Assembly: GCF_026626745.1 (NCBI RefSeq)
Contig: NZ_JAPNJW010000002.1
Coordinates: forward strand, 2,566,151-2,630,150
DNA: 64,000 bases
Reading direction: 5' to 3'
Source of the DNA: Nannocystis sp. RBIL2
Lineage (GTDB): Bacteria > Myxococcota_A > Polyangia > Nannocystales > Nannocystaceae
A program made the position numbers and the translations under genes. The notes beneath the pieces are model-generated. The model saw only the letters and a list, made by a program, of their open reading frames with translations, did not search any database and was not told where the DNA came from. Shown here one piece after another: positions 43,777 to 53,147 of the stretch (the stretch's first letter is position 1; every line of letters starts with the position of its first letter).

Positions 43777-44910
43777 ATGGACGAACGCAGCAGCACGGCC
43801 CCTCACGTCGTCATCGAGCTGGACCCGCAGCTCCGCGTCACCGGCTGGAACCGCCGGGCGGAGCAGGTGTTCGGCGTCAGCGCGACGGAGGCCCTCGGCA
43901 AGCCGGTCGCCGAGGTGGCGCCGGTGTCGGGCGATCCCGCGGCCTGGAGCGCCGCGCTGACGCCCGACGGCGAGGCGCCGCGTGTCCGCGCGGTCGCCCT
44001 CTCCGGGCGCGAGCTGATGTTCGAGTCGTGGGCGCAGGTGCTGCGCGACGGCGACGGCCAGGTCACCGGCGCGGCGCTCTACGGCCACGACGTCACCGCC
44101 CGCGAGACCGAGGCCCGCCGCGGCGACCTCGAGCGCACCATCCTCGCCACCCTGCTCGACACCCTCGACATCAGCACCTGGGCGCTCGACCGCGACGGCG
44201 TGTTCCTGTTCCAGGACGGCAAGGCGATGCGGGACGCCGGCCTGCAGGCGCACCAGTTCGTCGGCGCCAACATGTTCGAGGTCTACGCCAACGAGACGGG
44301 CCACGCCGAGGTGCGGACGGCGCTGGCCGGCGAGCCGGTGATCGGCGTCCAGTCCGAGACCTACGGCGTGCACTGGATGCACTGGTACATCCCGGTCAAG
44401 AGCACCACGGGCGTCGCCCTGGTCGGCATCTCGCTCGACGTCAGCGACACCAAGCGCAACGAGGCCGAGCTGCGGAACAAGCTCGACCTGATCGAGAAGC
44501 AGCAGGAGGTCATCCGCGAGCTCTCGACCCCGATCATCGAGATCTGGGACGGCGTGATCACCCTGCCGATCGTCGGCCTGATCGACAGCGTGCGCACCGC
44601 CGAGATCATGGACAACCTGCTGCAGACCGTCGCGCGCACGCGGGCCCGCTTCGCCATCCTCGACCTCACCGGCGTCGAGGTCGTCGACACCGGCACCGCC
44701 AGCCACCTGATCGGCATGATCCAGGCGATCCGCCTGCTCGGCGCCGAAGGCATCCTGACCGGCATCCACCCCGTGATCGCGCAGACGATCGTCTCGCTCG
44801 GCGTCGACCTCACCCGCGTCGGCGTCCACGCCAAGCTGCGCGACGCCCTGCAGTACTGCATCACCCGGCTCGGTCGCAAGCGCCCCGCCCCCCCGACCGC
44901 CGGCGCCTGA
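43777..44910 (+). CDS. PAS-PAS-STAS stressosome sensor (RsbR-like co-antagonist)
   Basis: The 377-residue product has two N-terminal PAS domains: residues ~8-110, PHVVIELDPQLRVTGWNRRA to ALYGHDVTARETEA; and ~115-235, ALDRDGVFLFQDGKAMRDAG to GISLDVSDTKRNEA. A linker helix (DLIEKQQEVIRELSTPIIEI) leads to a C-terminal STAS domain. The STAS motif DLTGVEVVDTGTASHL contains the conserved phospho-acceptor Thr305 equivalent to RsbR Thr205. The 'STPIIEIWDGVITLPIVGLIDS' block is diagnostic for RsbR paralogs. It belongs to the module around 45773-52065, on the plus strand and separated by the expansin gene. In Bacillus such proteins form the stressosome core with RsbS and trap RsbT. Confidence 0.93.
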   Translation: MDERSSTAPHVVIELDPQLRVTGWNRRAEQVFGVSATEALGKPVAEVAPVSGDPAAWSAALTPDGEAPRVRAVALSGRELMFESWAQVLRDGDGQVTGAALYGHDVTARETEARRGDLERTILATLLDTLDISTWALDRDGVFLFQDGKAMRDAGLQAHQFVGANMFEVYANETGHAEVRTALAGEPVIGVQSETYGVHWMHWYIPVKSTTGVALVGISLDVSDTKRNEAELRNKLDLIEKQQEVIRELSTPIIEIWDGVITLPIVGLIDSVRTAEIMDNLLQTVARTRARFAILDLTGVEVVDTGTASHLIGMIQAIRLLGAEGILTGIHPVIAQTIVSLGVDLTRVGVHAKLRDALQYCITRLGRKRPAPPTAGA

Positions 44911-44936
44911 GCCCGCGCCCGCGCCCGCGCGAGCCA

Positions 44937-44954
44937 CATGTCTCTTCGGACAGC
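44937..44954. repeat. 14-bp-period hairpin unit in a convergent gap
   Basis: CATG-tctcttcgga-CAGC in the 60-base gap between the PAS-PAS-STAS gene (plus) and the expansin gene (minus). Confidence 0.85.
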
Positions 44955-44970
44955 TTCACCTGCGGCCCGC

Positions 44971-45708
44971 TCACTCGCAGGCCGGGAACTGACCGGCGCC
45001 CGGCGCCTCGCCGGCCTCGACGAGCGGGACGTTGCTGTCCTCGAGGACATTGCCGGCAGTGTCGGTGACGCGGAACGCGTACGGCCCGGGGCCCATGCCC
45101 TGCTCGGCCACGAAATAATTGTAGTCGAGGCGCGGCACGGCCTGCCACTGGCCGCCCTCGTCCTTGAACTCGAGCGAGGCGATCGGGTTTTTGTGCCCGC
45201 GGACCTGCACTGCGGTCCACCACTGGCTGCTGCCCTCCTTGAAGCGATAGACGATGGGGCCGCTGGTCGCGCACGACACGTAGCGCCAGGAGATCGGCAC
45301 GCGGCCGAGCTCCATGGCGGCGATCATCGGGAATGCGCCTTCACTCAGATCGATGTCGCCCTGCGGACATCCCGGACAACTGTCCACAATTCGGACAATG
45401 ATCGATCCGTCCGGTCCGTCGATCGCGACGCACGCGCCGCACACCGCCGAGGCCGCGTAATCGACGATGTTCATCGCCGCCACCATCGGGTCGCCAGGGT
45501 TCGCGTCGAAGCTGCAATTGCCGCTGCCGTTGGCCGCGTAATAGGTCGCCTCGCCGGTGTGGACCTCGCCTTCGCACACCTCGCCGCCCCCGCTCGGAAC
45601 GCCTGTATCGCTGTCCGCGTCCGCGTCCGCAGTGCCGCTGCCGCCGCCGCCGCCGCCGCACGCCAGACACACCGACACCGCCACCCACATGCCGCGAGCT
45701 CCGCTCAT
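44971..45708 (-). CDS. Bacterial expansin (EXLX1-type), secreted lipoprotein
   Basis: I start at ATG 45708 (MSGARGMWVAVSVCLACGGG), giving 245 residues with a lipobox-like Cys17. After a short acidic linker come the two expansin domains. D1 (residues ~48-145, double-psi beta barrel): GEATYYAANGSGNCSF, four disulfide-type Cys, and the loop IVRIVDSCPGC with GDIDLS holding the acidic residues (Asp109, Asp118/120) that align with EXLX1 Asp71 and Asp82. D2/CBM63 (~150-230): YRFKEGSSQWWTAVQVRGHK and GGQWQAVPRLDYNYF, supplying the cellulose-binding aromatic surface. Expansins loosen cell walls without hydrolysis. It sits inside the signalling cluster, convergent with the PAS-PAS-STAS gene. Confidence 0.88.
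   Translation of the reverse strand: MSGARGMWVAVSVCLACGGGGGGSGTADADADSDTGVPSGGGEVCEGEVHTGEATYYAANGSGNCSFDANPGDPMVAAMNIVDYAASAVCGACVAIDGPDGSIIVRIVDSCPGCPQGDIDLSEGAFPMIAAMELGRVPISWRYVSCATSGPIVYRFKEGSSQWWTAVQVRGHKNPIASLEFKDEGGQWQAVPRLDYNYFVAEQGMGPGPYAFRVTDTAGNVLEDSNVPLVEAGEAPGAGQFPACE
45034..45051. repeat. 14-bp-period hairpin unit inside the expansin gene
   Basis: GCTG-tcctcgagga-CATT within the D2 C-terminal region (GNVLEDSNVP). Confidence 0.5.
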
Positions 45709-45772
45709 GACACCAGCAGGCCACGCGCGAACCACCCTGTCAACGCAGGGGAACGGTGATACCATCGAAGCC

Positions 45773-46210
45773 GTGGGTCGTTACCGCGTGACTACCGAGG
45801 CCGATGTGATCGGCGCCCGCGTGGCTGCCGAACGCCTCGCGCTGCAAGAGGGCTTCCCGCGGCTGGCGGCCCAGGAGGTCGCGCTCGTCACCTCGGAGCT
45901 GGCGTGGAACCTGGTGCGCCACGCGGGCGGCGGGGAGATCGAGCTGGCGATGACGAACGGCCCGCACGGCCCTGCGCTGGTCGTCGCGGCGATCGACGGC
46001 AGCCCGCCGATCGCCGACCTCGAGACGGCGCTGCTCGACGGTCACACCGCGAAGGGGCCGATCCCGCCGGAGGAGCGGATGCGCCGGCGCGGCCTCGGCA
46101 GCGGCCTCGGCGCGGCGCTCCGCCTCAGCGACCGCCTGGTCCAGGAGACCTTGCCCAAGGGCAAGCGCATCGTCGCCACCCGCTACCTCGTGCGCCCGGG
46201 CCGGCAGTGA
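45773..46210 (+). CDS. RsbT/RsbW-family serine kinase, stand-alone
   Basis: I start at GTG 45773 (VGRYRVTTEADVIGARVAAE), giving 145 residues. The GHKL ATPase motifs are ordered: N-box ELAWNLVRHAGGGEIEL, a G1-like AIDGSPPIADLETALL (in place of the usual DxGPGI), and the G2 GLGSGLGAALRLSDRLVQ. This matches RsbT-type switch-protein kinases, which phosphorylate STAS proteins. It is divergent from the expansin gene and converges on the PAS-STAS gene of the minus-strand operon. Its most likely partners are the STAS proteins encoded on either side. The G1 substitution may affect ATP binding, so activity is uncertain. Confidence 0.85.
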   Translation: MGRYRVTTEADVIGARVAAERLALQEGFPRLAAQEVALVTSELAWNLVRHAGGGEIELAMTNGPHGPALVVAAIDGSPPIADLETALLDGHTAKGPIPPEERMRRRGLGSGLGAALRLSDRLVQETLPKGKRIVATRYLVRPGRQ

Positions 46211-46219
46211 CGCTCGGGC

Positions 46220-46339
46220 CATGTCCTCGGGACATGCTCGAACAGACATGTCCTGAGATTGGGCCGCGGCTGTTCGAGACAGTTGGCGCGCTCGATGTCT
46301 GTCCCGATGGACATGGCTCGAGGGTCATGTCCTGAAATT
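46220..46339. repeat. Two 14-bp-period hairpin arrays in a convergent gap
   Basis: CATG-tcctcggga-CATG-ctcgaacaga-CATG (nodes 46220, 46233, 46247; the first spacer is nine bases, the clearest exception to the 10-base rule) and TCTG-tcccgatgga-CATG-gctcgagggt-CATG (46298, 46312, 46326). They lie between the RsbT-like gene (plus) and the PAS-STAS gene (minus). Confidence 0.85.
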
Positions 46340-46422
46340 CTTCCCCGCCTCTCGCCCCGCTGAAACGACCGAGCGCGCGACGAAGACCGCCGCGCGCTCG
46401 CCGGGGGGCCCTCTCCGGGCGC

Positions 46423-47256
46423 TCAGGACGCCGCGATGGCGGCGAGGTCGAGGACTTGCTCCTCGCGGGTGACGCGGAAGCCGAGCCGGCGCAGACAGAA
46501 GCGCAGGCCCTCGCGGAGGCTGCGGAGCGTGACCACGCCCTGCAGCTCGAGGCCGAGGCCGACGATGATCTGGGCGACCGCCGGCTGGATGCCGGTGATG
46601 ACGCAGCGGGCCCCGAGCAGGCGGACCGCCCGCATCACGCGGAGCAGGTGGTCGGCGGTGGCGGTGTCGACGGTGTCGACGCCGGTGAGGTCGACGATGG
46701 CGAAGCGGGCGCCGGTGCGGGACACCGCCTCGAGCAGCGTGTTCTTCATGTCGGCCGCGCGGACGCTGTCGACCAGGCCGACCACCGGCATGGTGACGAT
46801 GTCGTCCCACACCTGAATGATAGGAGTCGAGGTCGCGGCCGTGATCGCCTCTTGTTGCAGGAATCGCCGCTGCAGCTCCTCCTCGAGGCGGAGCCCCTCG
46901 CTGAGGTCGCGGGCGACGATCGCGGCCGCGCTGACGCGGCCGTCGTCGCGGATCGGGGCGATCGTCAGCTGCACCGGCACCGACGAGCCGTCGGGGCGCC
47001 GCAGCTCGGCCTCGCCTTCCCACTGGCCGGCGGCGACGGCCGCCGGGATCCACTCGCCGATCAGATGAGCCGCGTGCGGGCTCAGCTGGTCGATCGTGAG
47101 GCCCTGGAGCTCGTCGGAGGCGCGATCGACCAGGCGCAGGCCCGACCCATTGATGTGCAGCACCGCCCCGCTCGGCGCCACCAGCGCCGCGAAATCCGCG
47201 AGGCCGGCGAACATCGCCTTGAAGGATGCAACGTTGGACTGTGGCTCTGCGCTCAT
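46423..47256 (-). CDS. PAS-STAS stressosome protein (RsbR-like), last gene of the operon
   Basis: The 277-residue product has one PAS domain (residues ~15-125, FAALVAPSGAVLHINGSGLR to AAAIVARDLSEGLRL) and a linker helix (EEELQRRFLQQEAITAATST). The C-terminal STAS domain carries PIIQVWDDIVTMPVVGLVDS and the phospho-acceptor region DLTGVDTVDTATADHLL. It is close in design to the 43777 protein but with a single sensor domain. It overlaps the upstream V4R-STAS gene by four bases (ATGA), so the two are translationally coupled. Together they give the stressosome shell mixed sensory inputs. The ligand of the PAS domain is unknown. Confidence 0.93.
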   Translation of the reverse strand: MSAEPQSNVASFKAMFAGLADFAALVAPSGAVLHINGSGLRLVDRASDELQGLTIDQLSPHAAHLIGEWIPAAVAAGQWEGEAELRRPDGSSVPVQLTIAPIRDDGRVSAAAIVARDLSEGLRLEEELQRRFLQQEAITAATSTPIIQVWDDIVTMPVVGLVDSVRAADMKNTLLEAVSRTGARFAIVDLTGVDTVDTATADHLLRVMRAVRLLGARCVITGIQPAVAQIIVGLGLELQGVVTLRSLREGLRFCLRRLGFRVTREEQVLDLAAIAAS

Positions 47257-48383
47257 CGGCTCAGCTCCTTAACATTCGACATAGTCGCGGTCGGCGGCGC
47301 GGCGCGGCGCGGCGCGACGATATGGGCCTTGAGGGCCTCGCGGAGGTTGGAGAAAGTGGGGATCGCCGTCAAGTCGACGCCGAGGCCGACCAGCGTCTGG
47401 GCGACGTGCGGGCCGATCCCGGCGATCATCCCCTGGGCGCCGAGCAGCTTCACGGCGCGGACGATGCGGAGGAAGTTGTCGGCGGTGGCGGTGTCGAGCG
47501 TCTCGACGCCGGTGAGGTCGAGGATGGCGCAGCGGGCCCGGCGCTGCAGGATGGCCTCGAGCAGCCGCTCCATCACCTGCGCCGCGCGGCAAGCGTCGAT
47601 CGAGCCGACCAGCGGCACGGCGACGACCTCGTCCCACAGCTCGATGATCGGCGTCGACAGGGTGAGGATCGCCTGCCGCTGCTCGGCGATCACGTCGATC
47701 TTCTCCTGCAGCTCCGCGACCATCCGGTCGCGCTCGGCCAGCGCCGCCTCGCGGGCCGCCGCGCTGGCGTGGACCGTCGCCAGCATCTGCTGCAGGTCGG
47801 CCGCGGTCGCCTGATCGTCGGCCGCCAGCTCGCGCATCTCGTCGTCGAGCGAGCGGTTCGAGGCCTCGATCACGAACTCGTCGAACGCGTCGCCGTCGCT
47901 GGTGAAAGCCGTCTGCCGCGGCCAGCAGGGCGTCTCGAACACCCGCTGGCACAGCCCCGTCAGCTTGCCGGCGATGAGCCCGCCGTTGAACGCGCTGCCG
48001 TCGCGCGGCAGGACGCTCTCCCACCCGTTCGTCACGCGGAACACCGCGACCTTGGCCGCGCGGTCGAGGTCGACCAGCTCCCAGCCGCCCCAGCCCGACA
48101 CCGCCGCGTACTTGGCCAGCTCGACGAAGCCCTGCTCGAAGCTCGGGAAGCCCGAGATGACGCGCCAGTCGCCGTCGGTGCTGCGCACGCCCTCGGCCTG
48201 CAGCGCCAGCGCGAAGCGGCGCGGACCGACCATCGTCAGGAACGCCGACATCAGCCGCGCGAGCGACGAGTCGCGGAACATCGTCACGCTCGGCAGGCCG
48301 CCGATACGCAGCTCGCCGCGCACGAGGTCCCACTCGTGGCTGACGCCGGCGATGTCGAGCTTGCCTGGGGCGAGGGCGGTCAT
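47253..48383 (-). CDS. STAS protein with V4R/XylR_N-like sensor domain
   Basis: I start at ATG 48383 (MTALAPGKLDIAGVSHEWDL), giving 376 residues. The N-terminal ~195 residues resemble a V4R (XylR N-terminal) small-molecule-binding domain: FVELAKYAAVSGWGGWELVD, the strand VAVFRVTNGWESVLPRDGSA, and GGLIAGKLTGLCQRVFETPC. Compare the family's NSWEA and AGYLSGWCSELFG. A coiled coil follows (residues ~200-260, MLATVHASAAAREAALAERD). The C-terminal STAS domain has PIIELWDEVVAVPLVGSIDA and DLTGVETLDTATADNFLR. It would let the stressosome sense an aromatic-like or other small ligand. It is 23 bases downstream of rsbS and overlaps the PAS-STAS gene. I rate the V4R assignment as likely, not certain. Confidence 0.8.
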   Translation of the reverse strand: MTALAPGKLDIAGVSHEWDLVRGELRIGGLPSVTMFRDSSLARLMSAFLTMVGPRRFALALQAEGVRSTDGDWRVISGFPSFEQGFVELAKYAAVSGWGGWELVDLDRAAKVAVFRVTNGWESVLPRDGSAFNGGLIAGKLTGLCQRVFETPCWPRQTAFTSDGDAFDEFVIEASNRSLDDEMRELAADDQATAADLQQMLATVHASAAAREAALAERDRMVAELQEKIDVIAEQRQAILTLSTPIIELWDEVVAVPLVGSIDACRAAQVMERLLEAILQRRARCAILDLTGVETLDTATADNFLRIVRAVKLLGAQGMIAGIGPHVAQTLVGLGVDLTAIPTFSNLREALKAHIVAPRRAAPPTATMSNVKELSR

Positions 48384-48406
48384 GGGGGGAATGGGGTGAG
48401 TGCGGA

Positions 48407-48862
48407 TTACTCGGCGGACTTGGCGAACGACGCCGCGCTGGTGATCGTCTCCGGCGTCAGGTCGTCGAACGCGTCGTCGGGCTCGAGCTCGCTGACCACC
48501 GCGCTGACGCCGAGGCGCTCGAGCGCGTCCTCGAGGGTCAGCGCCGTCTGGGCCAGGCGGAAGTCGGCGCCCATCGTCTGCAGCGTCATGGCGATCGGCG
48601 CACTCATGCCGCAGATGACCGTCGGCGTGCCCATCAGCCGGGCCGCCGCGGCGAGGTTGGCGATCACGTGACAGAGGTGGCTGTCCATCGTCCACATGCC
48701 CGTGACGTCGATGACGAGCCCGGCCGCCGAGGTGTCGCGGATCGTCCGCAACACGTCGTCGACCAGGAACGCGGCTGTCTCGTCGGTCACATCGCCCTGC
48801 AAGGGGACGACGATGCGCTGCCAGAGCTGAATGACGGGGATGCGGTTCTCGAAGGTCTTCAT
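48407..48862 (-). CDS. rsbS: RsbS-like single-domain STAS protein
   Basis: I start at ATG 48862, giving 151 residues. It is a bare STAS domain with a ~30-residue acidic tail. The phospho-acceptor region IDVTGMWTMDSHLCHVIANL places Ser61 where RsbS Ser59 lies, and IPVIQLWQRIVVPLQGDVTD starts the domain. In the stressosome, RsbS is the antagonist whose phosphorylation by RsbT releases the kinase. The gene starts four bases after the end of the RsbX gene (minus-strand order RsbX then RsbS). Ser rather than Thr at the site fits RsbS rather than RsbR. Confidence 0.92.
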   Translation of the reverse strand: MKTFENRIPVIQLWQRIVVPLQGDVTDETAAFLVDDVLRTIRDTSAAGLVIDVTGMWTMDSHLCHVIANLAAAARLMGTPTVICGMSAPIAMTLQTMGADFRLAQTALTLEDALERLGVSAVVSELEPDDAFDDLTPETITSAASFAKSAE

Positions 48863-48866
48863 GGCC

Positions 48867-49454
48867 TTATGCCTCGGTATCGCAGACGAGCACACTGGCG
48901 TCGTCGTCCGGCTTGCGGTGCTCGCGCATCAGGGTGTCGCACAAGGAGTCGGGATCTTGTTGGCGCAGCGAGTCGAGCGGAGCCCGCTGCGAGATGCCGT
49001 CGGAGAACATGACGAGCCGCGCGCCCGACGGCAGCTCGCCGCGGCAGATCCGGAAGCTCTGCACGCGCGCGCCGAGCACTCCGGGGCTGAGAAGAATGGG
49101 CAGCTTGGCGCCGAGGCAGCGGATCTCGACGTTGCCGACGCCGCAGCAGACGAACGACACCGTGCCCGGCGAGCTCGTCGGCGTCGCGCCCAGCTGGCAC
49201 ACCGCCGCCGCCGCGCCGCGGGTGCCGCGGAGCGCCTCGTGGACCGCCCGCATCGCCTCCTCGAGGTCGACTGCGAGCGGCAAGCGGTTGAGGCACTCGA
49301 CGGCCGCGTGGGAGGCCAGCGCCGCCATGCGCCCGTGCCCGAGGCCGTCGATCACGGCCAGCGTGATCGCCTCGGGGCCGCGACGGACGAGCACGGCGTC
49401 GCCGTTCTCGCGCTCGCCCGTCTTCGGGCTCGTCCGGTAGGCGGTCTTCCACAT
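48867..49454 (-). CDS. rsbX: RsbX-like PP2C-type serine phosphatase
   Basis: I start at ATG 49454, giving 195 residues. The PP2C/SpoIIE fold motifs appear in order: GERENGDAVLVRR, AVIDGLGHGRMAALASHAAV with the metal-binding Asp-Gly, SFVCCGVGNVEIRCLGAKLP, LVMFSDGISQRAP and DDDASVLVCD. RsbX resets the stressosome by dephosphorylating RsbS and RsbR. It overlaps the RsbT stop by one base (TGATG), and rsbS follows after four bases. The order T-X-S differs from the Bacillus R-S-T-U-V-W-B-X operon, but the set of activities is the minimal switching cycle. Confidence 0.93.
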   Translation of the reverse strand: MWKTAYRTSPKTGERENGDAVLVRRGPEAITLAVIDGLGHGRMAALASHAAVECLNRLPLAVDLEEAMRAVHEALRGTRGAAAAVCQLGATPTSSPGTVSFVCCGVGNVEIRCLGAKLPILLSPGVLGARVQSFRICRGELPSGARLVMFSDGISQRAPLDSLRQQDPDSLCDTLMREHRKPDDDASVLVCDTEA

Positions 49455-50097
49455 CAGTAGTTGACCTCGACCTCGATCCGGGTGCCCGTAGGTCCGGTCT
49501 CGATCTCGAACTTGTCCGACAGGCGCTTGGTCCCGAGGATCCCGAGCCCGAGCCCGCTGCGGCTCTTGTACTTGCCGGACATGATCTCCGGCAGGTTCTT
49601 GATGCCGCCGCCCTTGTCGCTGCCGACCACGTGCATGCAGCGGCGCCCGCTCGGACATGGCCGAATGACCAGCTTGCCGCCGCCGGCGTAGAGCACCTGG
49701 TTGCGCGCCAGCTCGCTGACCACGGTGGCCAGCTTCTGCAGGATCAGCGCAGATGTCCCGAGGGCCATGCAGATGTCGCGCGCGGCCAGACGGGCGCGGG
49801 CGATGTCCGCCTCGATCTTCACGTCGATCTCGATCGCCTCGACGGTCTTGGGCGACGCGGCCCGCGTCAGCTCGGCGAACGCCTTGCGCGACTCGAGCTC
49901 GCCGACGAAGCTGCGCACGCCCTCGACCAGGCGCGCGATCAGCTGGCTGTCGGTGGCCGGTCGCCCGCGCAGCTCGGTGCGCGCGCGCAGCAAGATGCCC
50001 TGGCCCCGCGCCGTGCCGACGTAGCGCGCCAGCACCGACAGCAGCGCGGCGTCGTCCAGGCCTCCGGAGCCACCTGGTGGTTTGCCTCGCAGATCGG

Positions 50098-50101
<4 letters not shown>
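49454..50101 (-). CDS. rsbT: RsbT-like serine kinase with N-terminal extension
   Basis: I start at GTG 50101 (VTDLRGKPPGGSGGLDDAAL), giving 215 residues. The first ~88 residues are an extra helical region (ALLSVLARYVGTARGQGILL ... LARLVEGVRSFVGELESRKA) absent from Bacillus RsbT. Residues 89-215 are the GHKL kinase: N-box SELARNQVLYAGGG (residues 129-142), a G1-like SDKGGGIKNL, and G2 RSGLGLGILGTKRLSDKFEI. The end GPTGTRIEVEVNY is nearly the same as the C-terminus of the fused kinase upstream, so the two are paralogs. It overlaps that gene by four bases. A repeat unit (49642-49673) encodes the short loop PCPSGR. Confidence 0.92.
49642..49673. repeat. 14-bp-period hairpin array inside rsbT
   Basis: GCGC-cccgctcgga-CATG-gccgaatgac-CAGC with nodes at 49642, 49656 and 49670. 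It encodes a surface loop between two strands of the kinase. Confidence 0.6.
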
Positions 50102-52065
<1,964 letters not shown>

Positions 52066-52322
52066 CGCCGTCTCCTCGCCACGCGTCGCGCGCTGGGTGT
52101 CGCCGTCAGACACGAGGCTTGGATTGTATGGGGGAACGCATCCCCAGTGTGCGATCCTTTTTCGCGCACGCGCATGCACCCTCCGGCGACCGCAGCGCAC
52201 ATCGTCCTTCCTGGACCGCGGCTTCGGGACCTCCCCGGCACTCGCCGCGACCTCGCAGTCCGCATGCAGGCTGGTTGTTCGCGGCCCGAGGCCGTGACGC
52301 TATTCCCCGCCCTGCTACCGTC

Positions 52323-52970
52323 ATGTGTGTGTGGCTCGCCCTGCTCACCGGCCTGCTCGCGGTCCCGGAGCTCGACACTGCCGCGCTGCGAGACGGCGAC
52401 ATCCTGCTCCACACCTCGCGCAGCGCGCAGGCCGTCGCCGTCGCCGGCGCGACCGCCAGCCCCTACACCCACGTCGGCATCGTCGAGCGCACCGGCGACG
52501 CGCTCTTCGTGATCGAAGCCGTCGCCCGGACCCGCCGCACGCCGCTGCCCGAGTGGCTCGCCCGCGGCGTCGGCGGCAAGGCCACGGCTCTGCGCCACCC
52601 CGGGCTCGACTCCGCCGCGCGCGCCGCCGTGGTCGCCGCCGCCGCCGGCTACCTCGGGCGCCCCTACGACCTGTCCTTTACGCCAGGTGACGACGCCCTC
52701 TACTGTAGCGAACTGGTGGCCCTCGCCTACGCCGCAGTCGACGTCGCAGTGGGCACGTGGCGTCCGCTGGGGGATCTCGCGCTCGACGACGCGGCCGCGC
52801 AACGGTTGCTGACGCGCCGCTGGCGAGCGCACCCGGCCTGCCGCGGCGCGCCCTCGCTCGCCGCGTGCCGACCGGCGCTCGCAGCGGTCCCGATCCTGAC
52901 CCCCGCCAGCCTCGTGGCCGATCCTCGCTTGCGGATCGTCGGCACCAGCTATCTCCCCCGACCTCGCTGA
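52323..52970 (+). CDS. Secreted YiiX/YebB-like NlpC/P60-superfamily protein
   Basis: I start at ATG 52323 (MCVWLALLTGLLAVPELDTA), giving 215 residues with a signal peptide. The circularly permuted NlpC/P60 (YiiX/DUF830-like) core is recognisable: LRDGDILLHTSRSAQAVAVA, then the catalytic His in ATASPYTHVGIVER, then LGRPYDLSFTPGDDALYCSE-LVALAY with the catalytic Cys. In the permuted family the order is H then C, as seen here. Such enzymes cleave amide bonds, often in peptidoglycan or lipids. It is divergent from the histidine-kinase operon. The repeat at 52670-52687 encodes the DLSFTPGD loop just before the catalytic Cys. Confidence 0.82.
   Translation: MCVWLALLTGLLAVPELDTAALRDGDILLHTSRSAQAVAVAGATASPYTHVGIVERTGDALFVIEAVARTRRTPLPEWLARGVGGKATALRHPGLDSAARAAVVAAAAGYLGRPYDLSFTPGDDALYCSELVALAYAAVDVAVGTWRPLGDLALDDAAAQRLLTRRWRAHPACRGAPSLAACRPALAAVPILTPASLVADPRLRIVGTSYLPRPR
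52670..52687. repeat. 14-bp-period hairpin unit inside the NlpC/P60-like gene
   Basis: CCTG-tcctttacgc-CAGG, next to the catalytic Cys codon region. Confidence 0.55.
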
Positions 52971-53147
52971 AGCATCACGAGAGATCTCATCACCGCCGGC
53001 GTGCGGCCGCGCGCCGCGCCGGCTCGCCGCGGGGTTCGGCGGCGCCGCCGAACAGCCTCGTTCCTGCGCCGAACACCGGCGTGACGCAGCCCGCCCGCCC
53101 GCGGCCGTCGTCCCGCCGCGCCAGAGCCCGTGTGGCACCATCCGGCG

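Noticed and set aside
53130-53147. GTG 53130 as start of formate-THF ligase
   Set aside because: ATG 53148 aligns better with the usual N-terminus; the six-residue difference is not decisive, so this is a preference only.
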